53,437 bases of DNA from JBBSOW01 sp038259365. GTDB taxonomy: Bacteria > Actinomycetota > Actinomycetes > Propionibacteriales > Propionibacteriaceae. The position numbers and the translations under genes were made by a program. The notes under the pieces are model-generated. The model saw nothing but the letters and a program-made list of their open reading frames with translations. It was not told the origin of the DNA and did not search any database. The stretch lies in contig JBBSOW010000009.1 of NCBI GenBank assembly GCA_038259365.1, positions 1 through 53,437 of the forward strand, written 5' to 3'. Numbering within the stretch: the first letter of the stretch is position 1; each line of letters opens with the position of its first letter. Shown one piece after another: positions 47,808-53,437 of this stretch.

Positions 47808-49949
47808 ATGCGCCCTAATCTTCAAAAGAAGCTTTTCGCGGTCCAGGGCAGCAGCCTCAGCGGTCTGCGCAGCCTCCCCCTTCCGTCGAAGGTGTCCCTT
47901 GGCTTCATTGTCCTGCTTGGTCTGGTGGCGATCTTCGCACCGCTGGTGGCCCCCTACGATCCGCTGCTGACCGGTACCCCCGCCCAAGCTCCCAGCGGGG
48001 AGAACTTCTTCGGCACCGACGCCATCGGCCGAGACATCTTCTCGCGCGTGGTGTTCGGGGCTCGCTCATCGCTCGTCATCGGCCTGTGCGCCACCGCCTC
48101 GGCGCTGGTGGCCGCCGCCGTCCTCGGATCGATCGCCGCGACCGCCCGAAAGGCGATCTCGGAGGTCCTGATGCGCATCCTCGACATCATCATGTCGTTC
48201 CCCGGCATCGCCTTGGCGGCCGTCTTCGTGGCGGTCTTCGGCAACTCGCTACCGGTGCTGGTGTTCACGATCGGCTTCCTCTACGTCCCCCAGCTCTCCC
48301 GCGTCGTGCGGGCCAACGTGCTCTCCCAGTTCGGTGAGGACTATGTCGCCGCCTCCAAGGTGATGGGCGCCTCCACCCCCTGGATCCTGATCAAGCACGT
48401 CGCCCGCAACTGCGCCGCGCCGATCATGGTGTTCGCCACCGTGCTGGTCGCCGACGCGATCGTGTTCGAGGCCTCCCTGTCGTTCATCAACGCGGGCGTG
48501 AAGCCGCCGGATCCGTCGTGGGGCAACGTGTTGTCCGACGGCAAGCAGCTCCTGCTCTCGGGCGCCTGGTGGCCGACTTTCTTCCCCGGCCTGATGATCC
48601 TGCTCACGGTCCTCTCGCTCAACATCTTGTCCGAGGGGCTCACCGACACTCTGGCGAGCCCCAGGGCGCGCAAGGGCGTCGACGTCGAGGCCGACGAGCT
48701 GGCCCTGCACGGTGCCGGCAAGGACGAGGTCAGCGAGACGTTCGACGCCTTCGAAGGTGCGGTCGCCACCCCCGGACAGGGGTTCGAGCCCGATCTGCAT
48801 CACCGGGGCAAACGCTCCAGCGATCCGGGCGATCTCGCCGAATCTGGGGACGTCGCGGGAGCCGAGCAGCGCTCGGGCGGACTCCCGACGGGCAAGGTGC
48901 TCGGTGTGACCGACGCCAAGCTCGCCGAGGAACTGCTGGCCAAGTCCTTGACCCGGTTGCAGGTCTCCGAAGCCTCGCGCGACGATCGGCTGGTTTACCG
49001 AGGAGATTCTGCGCCCCTGTTGGAGGTGAAGAACCTCAAGATCGCCTTCCCCGAGGCCCACGGTGACGTCGACATCGTCGACGACGTGTCCTTCTCGGTT
49101 CGCGAAAGCGAGACGATGGGCCTGGTGGGCGAGTCGGGCTGCGGCAAGTCCATCACCGCGATGGCGATGATGGGGCTGCTGCCCTCGACCGCCCGGATCA
49201 GCGGGGAGGTGCGCTTCGACGGCACCGACGTGCTCAAGCTCGGGGCCAAGGACCGCAACGCGCTGCGCGGGCACGACATGGCGATGATCTACCAGGACGC
49301 GCTCAGCTCGCTCAACCCGTCGATGCTGATCCGCGCCCAGATGAAGCAGCTCACCTCCCGCGGTGGCAAGCGGACGGCGGAGGATCTGCTCGAGCTGGTC
49401 GGCCTGGACCCCAAGCGGATGCTCAGTTCCTACCCGCACGAGCTGTCCGGCGGGCAGCGTCAGCGCGTGTTGATCGCCATGGCGTTGACGCGTAACCCGC
49501 GGCTGGTGATCGCCGACGAGCCGACCACGGCCCTGGACGTCACCGTGCAAAAGCAGGTGGTGGACCTGTTGAACGATCTGCGCGAGCAGCTCGGGTTTGC
49601 CATGGTGTTCGTCAGCCACGACCTGGCGCTGGTCGCGGAGTTGGCCCACCGGATCACCGTCATGTACGCCGGGCAGGTCGTCGAGCAGGGCGCCACGGGC
49701 GAGCTGCTGCTCGATCCTCGCCACGAATACACCCGGGGCCTGTTGGGCTCGGTGCTCTCGATCGAGTCCGGTGCCGAGCGGTTGCACCAGGTGCCGGGCA
49801 CGGTGCCTTCGCCGCGAGAGTTTTCGTCTGGGAACCGCTTCGCTCCGCGGTCCAGCAACCCCACCCTCGGCGCCGACATCCGCCCAAGCATGCAGTTGAT
49901 CCCGGACACCACCCACTCGGTGGCCGTCATCGAACAGGAGAAGCGATGA
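47808..49949 (+). CDS. Fused ABC permease (DppC type) and ATPase (DppD type)
   Basis: 713-residue fusion. Residues 1-295 form a DppC-like permease with NFFGTDAIGRDIFSRVVFGA and the EAA loop FGEDYVAASKVMGAS. A polar, acidic linker of about 110 residues follows. The ATPase starts near residue 405: Walker A GESGCGKS (from 441), signature LSGGQRQRVLIAMAL (about 546), Walker B LVIADEPTTALD and H-loop VFVSHD. The C-terminal oligopeptide region, which normally carries a CRFAPRC motif, reads NRFAPRSSNPT, so its Cys residues are lost. The ATG at 47808 follows the permease stop by 1 nt. Overlaps the next ATPase gene by 4 nt. Confidence 0.9.
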   Translation: MRPNLQKKLFAVQGSSLSGLRSLPLPSKVSLGFIVLLGLVAIFAPLVAPYDPLLTGTPAQAPSGENFFGTDAIGRDIFSRVVFGARSSLVIGLCATASALVAAAVLGSIAATARKAISEVLMRILDIIMSFPGIALAAVFVAVFGNSLPVLVFTIGFLYVPQLSRVVRANVLSQFGEDYVAASKVMGASTPWILIKHVARNCAAPIMVFATVLVADAIVFEASLSFINAGVKPPDPSWGNVLSDGKQLLLSGAWWPTFFPGLMILLTVLSLNILSEGLTDTLASPRARKGVDVEADELALHGAGKDEVSETFDAFEGAVATPGQGFEPDLHHRGKRSSDPGDLAESGDVAGAEQRSGGLPTGKVLGVTDAKLAEELLAKSLTRLQVSEASRDDRLVYRGDSAPLLEVKNLKIAFPEAHGDVDIVDDVSFSVRESETMGLVGESGCGKSITAMAMMGLLPSTARISGEVRFDGTDVLKLGAKDRNALRGHDMAMIYQDALSSLNPSMLIRAQMKQLTSRGGKRTAEDLLELVGLDPKRMLSSYPHELSGGQRQRVLIAMALTRNPRLVIADEPTTALDVTVQKQVVDLLNDLREQLGFAMVFVSHDLALVAELAHRITVMYAGQVVEQGATGELLLDPRHEYTRGLLGSVLSIESGAERLHQVPGTVPSPREFSSGNRFAPRSSNPTLGADIRPSMQLIPDTTHSVAVIEQEKR

Positions 49950-50785
49950 GTACGTCGGTGCGGGACCAGTCCATTCGAGGGAAGAGCGACGAGGCCCCCG
50001 CCCTGGAACTCAGGGACATCGACGTCGTGCACCGGTTGCGCACCGGCAAGCTGTTTCGGCCCGACAAGATCCGCGCCGTCAACGGGGTCTCCTTCACGGT
50101 TCACCGGGGTGAGGTCGTCGGCATCGTCGGCGAATCGGGCTGCGGTAAATCCACGCTGGCCCGGGTGATGGTGGGGCTGCAGACCCCCACCAAGGGCGAG
50201 GTCCTGTTCCGCGGGAAGCCCATGAGGCACGGGCGTTCGGCCCGCAAGGAGTTGGGCAAGGCGATCTCGGTGGTCTTCCAGGATCCGGCGACGGCCCTGA
50301 ACCCCAGGATGCTGGTCCGCGACACCCTCACCGATCCGCTGAGGGTGCACGGCATCGGCACGGCCGAAACCCGGCTGAACACCGTCAAGGAGCTGCTGCA
50401 CCTGGTCGGTTTGCCGCAGTCGGCACTGGAGGTGTTACCGCGCCAGATCTCGGGCGGGCAGCGCCAGCGCGTCGCCATCGCCCGGTCGCTGGTGCTCGAT
50501 CCCGACATCATCGTCGCCGACGAGCCCACCAGCGCGTTGGACGTTTCGGTTCGGGCGCAGGTGTTGAACCTGCTCAGCGATCTGAAGTCCAGCCTCGGCC
50601 TCGGCTTGGTCTTCATCTCCCACGACATCAACACCGTCCGCTATGTCTCGGACAGGATCGCGGTGATGTTCGAGGGCAAGATCATCGAGACCGGCACCGA
50701 GGAGAAGATCTTCACCGACGCCGATCAGGAATACACCCGCACGCTGCTCTCGGCCACCCCGTCGCTGCTGAAGAGGTCCACCTAG
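49946..50785 (+). CDS. ABC importer ATP-binding protein, DppF type
   Basis: 279-residue second ATPase of the importer. Walker A is GESGCGKSTLARVMVGL (near residue 62), the Q loop is VFQDPATALNPRM, the signature ISGGQRQRVAIARSL, Walker B IIVADEPTSALD and H-loop FISHDI. The C-terminal Cys-rich extension of some DppF proteins is absent. It pairs with the ATPase half of the fusion protein. ATGA overlap with the fused gene. 67 nt separate it from nanA. Confidence 0.92.
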   Translation: MSTSVRDQSIRGKSDEAPALELRDIDVVHRLRTGKLFRPDKIRAVNGVSFTVHRGEVVGIVGESGCGKSTLARVMVGLQTPTKGEVLFRGKPMRHGRSARKELGKAISVVFQDPATALNPRMLVRDTLTDPLRVHGIGTAETRLNTVKELLHLVGLPQSALEVLPRQISGGQRQRVAIARSLVLDPDIIVADEPTSALDVSVRAQVLNLLSDLKSSLGLGLVFISHDINTVRYVSDRIAVMFEGKIIETGTEEKIFTDADQEYTRTLLSATPSLLKRST

Positions 50786-50852
50786 CCCGCGCTCTACCGT
50801 TTCGACCCGTCCCCGCCCACGAGTGCATCGCCTCAGGAGCCTCTGATTCACC

Positions 50853-51794
50853 ATGGATATCTCGCCATCGCCCACCGACCAAGCCCACTTTCACGGGGTC
50901 ATTCCCCCGGTGCTCACCCCCCTCACGGCCGCCGGAGAGCTCGACCGGGACTCCCTGGAGAGGCTCCTCGAGCGGCTGATCGGCGCCGGGGTCCACGGCC
51001 TGTTCGCCCTCGGATCCTCGGCCGAGAGCGCCTTCTTCACCGACGAGCGGCGCGTGGAGGTGCTGAGCGCGATCATGGAGATCGTCGACGGCCGGGTTCC
51101 GGTTCTGGCCGGGCTGATCGACATGCAAACCGACCGGGCGCTGCACCAGCTGCGCACCGTCGAAGCGTTGGGGGTGGCCGCGGTCATGGCCACCGCGCCC
51201 TTCTACGCCATCACCGGGCCGGATGAGATCGACACCCATTTCCGCACGCTCGGGGCGGTCGCGGCCACCCCGTTGATGGCCTACGACATCCCGGTCTGCG
51301 TGGGCGTCAAACTGCTTCCCGAGCACCTGATGAGGCTCGGCCGAGACGGCGTGCTCGCGGGGGTCAAGGACTCCTCCGGCGATGACGTGTCGTTTCGGCG
51401 GCTCGCGGCCATGAACGCGGCGGCCGGATCGCCGATGGCGCTGCTCACCGGACACGAGGTCGTCGTCGACGGCGCCTACCTGTCCGGCGCCCAGGGGTGC
51501 ATGCCGGGGCTCGGTAACGTCGAACCCGCCGGCTACGTGCGTATGTGGGAGGCCTACCGAGCCGGGGATTGGGAACGGGTCCGCACCGAGCAGGACCGGC
51601 TGGCGGAGATCTTCGAGATCGTCTTCGCCGTCGAGGGCAAGATCGGCCCCGCCGCGGGAATCGGGGCCTTCAAGACGGCCCTGCAGCTGTTGGGCGTCTT
51701 CTCGACCAACACCGTTTCGGCCCCGATGTCGGCCCTGGAGGGTGCCAACGTCGAGGCCGTGCGGGCCGTCCTGCAGCGGACCGGTCTGCTCTAG
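50853..51794 (+). CDS. nanA: Probable N-acetylneuraminate lyase (DHDPS/NAL family)
   Basis: 313-residue class I aldolase that would split N-acetylneuraminate into pyruvate and N-acetylmannosamine. The carboxylate-binding loop is FALGSSAES (GSSAE, where E. coli NanA has GSTGE). The catalytic Tyr is Y144 (MAYDIPV) and the Schiff-base Lys is K172 (GVKDSSGDD). Motifs alone fit several family members, including dihydrodipicolinate synthase; the assignment rests on its place before nanK and nanE and after the importer genes. Start ATG with AGGAG 13 nt upstream. Confidence 0.8.
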   Translation: MDISPSPTDQAHFHGVIPPVLTPLTAAGELDRDSLERLLERLIGAGVHGLFALGSSAESAFFTDERRVEVLSAIMEIVDGRVPVLAGLIDMQTDRALHQLRTVEALGVAAVMATAPFYAITGPDEIDTHFRTLGAVAATPLMAYDIPVCVGVKLLPEHLMRLGRDGVLAGVKDSSGDDVSFRRLAAMNAAAGSPMALLTGHEVVVDGAYLSGAQGCMPGLGNVEPAGYVRMWEAYRAGDWERVRTEQDRLAEIFEIVFAVEGKIGPAAGIGAFKTALQLLGVFSTNTVSAPMSALEGANVEAVRAVLQRTGLL

Positions 51795-51815
51795 GGCCCC
51801 GGAGACGATTCGACC

Positions 51816-52808
51816 ATGGTCCACAACCGGGCTCCCGTCGCCGTCCTCGACATCGGTGGGACCAAGATCGCCGCGGCGCTGGCCGTCCCCCCAGGCGCGG
51901 GGGAGGCGGGTTTCGAACTCGCGCAGCGAACGAGCTGCCCCACCCCGGCCAGCGCTGGCCCCGCCGCGATCCTCGACGCGGCGGCGGAGCTGATCCGCCC
52001 CCTCCTGGGCGACAGCGGGGCGGCGCTTCTCGGGGTCGCCTCCGCCGGCATCGTCGAGCCAGGAGACGGCGTGGTCACACACGCCACGGACGCCCTCCCG
52101 GGGTGGGCCGGGACCGAGGTTGGGAAGGGGCTGAGCCGCAGACTGGGGCTGCGGGTCGCGGTGCTCAACGACGTGCACGCTCACGCGCTGGGCGAAGCCA
52201 GCGTGGGCGCTGGCCGCGATGTGGCGTCGATGCTGCTCGTGGCGGTCGGCACCGGCATCGGTGGGGGGCTGGTGTTGAACGGCTCGCTGTACGCCGGAGC
52301 GCGCAGCGCGGCCGGTCACGTCGGTCACCTCGGCGTCCCCGAGGCCGACGATCTGGTGTGTAGCTGCGGCCGGTTCGGACACCTGGAGGCGCTGTCCTCG
52401 GGCCCGAGCACGTTGGCGCTGCATCGGCGGCTCGGCGGAACCGCCACCAGCACCCAGCAGATCGACGCCCGCGCGCACGCGACGAGCCGCGACGACACCG
52501 ACGATCCCCGACAGAGCGATCTTTCGCGCCAGACGTTGGCCACGAGCGGCTTCGCGTTGGGCCGGGTACTGGGCGGGCTCGCCAACGTCCTCGATCCCGA
52601 CGCGATCGTGCTCGCGGGCGGGATGAGCCGCTGCGGCCCGATCTGGCAGCACGCGGTGACGAGCGGGTTCGCCCACGACGCGATGGACATCGTGGCGTCG
52701 ACGCCCATCCGGATCGCCCCCGACGCCGGCGAGACGGCGCTGCTCGGGGCCGCCGTCTTCGCCGAGGCATCGACGCCCCAACCCCGTGAGCCGAAGAGAG
52801 CTATCTGA
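51816..52808 (+). CDS. nanK: ROK-family sugar kinase, probable N-acetylmannosamine kinase
   Basis: 330-residue cytosolic kinase expected to phosphorylate ManNAc at O6. The ATP loop is VLDIGGTKIAAALA, the catalytic region LNDVHAHALGEASVGAG with the ND pair, and the glycine loop VAVGTGIGGGLVLNG. The ROK zinc motif reads GHVGHLGVPEADDLVCSCGR followed by FGHLE, where the third Cys of CxCGxxGCxE is His. The start at 51816 lies 21 nt after nanA. Its stop shares one base with the nanE start. Glucokinase-like specificity is possible, but the context favours ManNAc. Confidence 0.83.
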   Translation: MVHNRAPVAVLDIGGTKIAAALAVPPGAGEAGFELAQRTSCPTPASAGPAAILDAAAELIRPLLGDSGAALLGVASAGIVEPGDGVVTHATDALPGWAGTEVGKGLSRRLGLRVAVLNDVHAHALGEASVGAGRDVASMLLVAVGTGIGGGLVLNGSLYAGARSAAGHVGHLGVPEADDLVCSCGRFGHLEALSSGPSTLALHRRLGGTATSTQQIDARAHATSRDDTDDPRQSDLSRQTLATSGFALGRVLGGLANVLDPDAIVLAGGMSRCGPIWQHAVTSGFAHDAMDIVASTPIRIAPDAGETALLGAAVFAEASTPQPREPKRAI

Positions 52809-53437
52809 TGCACCCCATGATCGCCACGTTGCGCGACACCCTCATCGTGTCCTGCCAGGCCTATCCCGGCGAGCCGATGCGCCACCCCGACACGATGGCC
52901 CAGGTGGCCGCGTCGGTGACCCGCGGAGGCGCGAAGGCCGTGCGAGCCCAAGGCCTGGAAGACATCCGCCAGGTCAAGGCGGCGGTGGACGTGCCCGTCA
53001 TCGGCATCTGGAAGGACGGTGAGAGCGGGGTCTTCATCACCCCGACGCTGGAGCACGCCCGCCAGGTTGTAAAGGCGGGGGCCGACATCGTGGCCCTCGA
53101 CGGCACCACCCGGGAGCGGCCCGACGGCCTGAGCTTCGCCGCCACGGTGCAGAGATTGCGCGCGGAATACCCCGATCTCGCGGTGATGGCCGATTGCGAC
53201 AGCGCGGCGGCTGGCATGGCGGCGGCCGAGGCGGGGGCCGACCTCATCGGCACCACCCTGGCCGGTTATACCGGTGCGCGTCCCGCGACCGCCGGGCCCG
53301 ATCTGGAGCTGATCTCGGAGTTGGTGCAGCGGCTCGGCGGAGTGCCGGTCGTCGCCGAAGGCCGGATTCACACCCCGGAGCAGGTGCGGGCGGCTCGTGC
53401 GGCGGGCGCCTTCGCTACCGTGGTCGGCACAGCGATC
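52808..53437 (+). CDS. nanE: N-acetylmannosamine-6-phosphate 2-epimerase, C-terminus cut by the window
   Basis: 210 codons are present of a protein usually about 220-235 long. The TIM-barrel enzyme converts ManNAc-6-phosphate to GlcNAc-6-phosphate. Signatures are LIVSCQAYPGEPM, RAQGLEDIRQVK, GIWKDGESGVFITPT with K69, DIVALDGTTRERP, MADCDSAA, GTTLAGYTG and VVAEGRIHTPEQV with E184 (the catalytic Lys and Glu pair). It starts in the nanK stop (TGATG). The next genes, outside the window, may be nagA/nagB-like; this is expectation only. Confidence 0.93.
   Translation, partial: MHPMIATLRDTLIVSCQAYPGEPMRHPDTMAQVAASVTRGGAKAVRAQGLEDIRQVKAAVDVPVIGIWKDGESGVFITPTLEHARQVVKAGADIVALDGTTRERPDGLSFAATVQRLRAEYPDLAVMADCDSAAAGMAAAEAGADLIGTTLAGYTGARPATAGPDLELISELVQRLGGVPVVAEGRIHTPEQVRAARAAGAFATVVGTAI

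Noticed and set aside
48249..49916. Antisense frame of 555 codons opposite the permease-ATPase fusion
   Set aside because: Mirror frame of a clear ABC protein, no independent evidence.
50712..52781. Very long antisense frame (689 codons) opposite nanA and nanK
   Set aside because: Antisense shadow of two well-supported genes; translation is Arg/Gly/His-rich with no domain.

Overview
The window is high-GC actinobacterial DNA. The hrcA-dnaJ-rsmE heat-shock block under a CIRCE operator, the phoH-ybeY-corC-era block followed by leuA, a DUF3097 gene, a DUF5709 gene and many start codons 6-8 nt behind a TANNNT box all point to Actinomycetota. The gene order fits Propionibacteriaceae, but that is inference by recall; no 16S gene or other firm marker is present. 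No tRNA, rRNA, CRISPR array or prophage was seen.

Layout. 1-1991 (minus): carbohydrate ABC importer of CUT1 type (two permeases and the start of a Tat-exported binding protein). 2263-7919 (plus): mtnP, hemW, an unassigned gap with a concentric palindrome, a cytochrome P450, DUF3097 and an inositol-monophosphatase-family gene. 7951-11964: a metallo-hydrolase (minus) divergent from hrcA-dnaJ-rsmE, with CIRCE between them. 11965-14703: a patch of decay and probable transfer, with an IS256-type transposase remnant, a GT-C-like membrane protein with looser codon use and unassignable debris. 14704-24495: tgt, a complete mrpACDEFG Na+/H+ antiporter operon (B fused to A), a DUF5709 gene overlapping a proline iminopeptidase gene, and pcm. 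24699-28505: phoH-ybeY-corC-era. 28668-32759: a hypothetical gene, leuA behind a Leu-codon leader peptide, and argG.

32781-37575: an SDR gene bracketed by two copies of a long palindromic repeat, then an ABC-2 exporter with a DesK/LiaS-type kinase and a NarL-type regulator; a short palindrome upstream is a candidate operator. 37595-41683: a DUF421 protein, a frameshifted MarR gene next to an aldo/keto reductase, a probable CHAT-domain fragment and a secreted cell-wall hydrolase. 41748-42554 (minus): uppS.

42572-53437 is a sialic acid locus. A GntR/FadR-type regulator and a sialidase without a visible signal peptide run on the minus strand. Divergently run a lipoprotein binding protein, a permease, a permease-ATPase fusion, a second ATPase, nanA, nanK and nanE, the last cut by the window end. 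A perfect 14-bp palindrome sits just downstream of the predicted operon promoter. Because the sialidase looks cytoplasmic and the transporter is of the oligopeptide class, the locus may import sialylated glycans whole and desialylate them inside the cell; this is inference.

I did not find a clearly new multi-gene system. The best leads are the palindrome-bracketed SDR gene, the concentric palindrome near 4560, the intracellular-sialidase arrangement, the phoH leader hairpin and the leu leader peptide.
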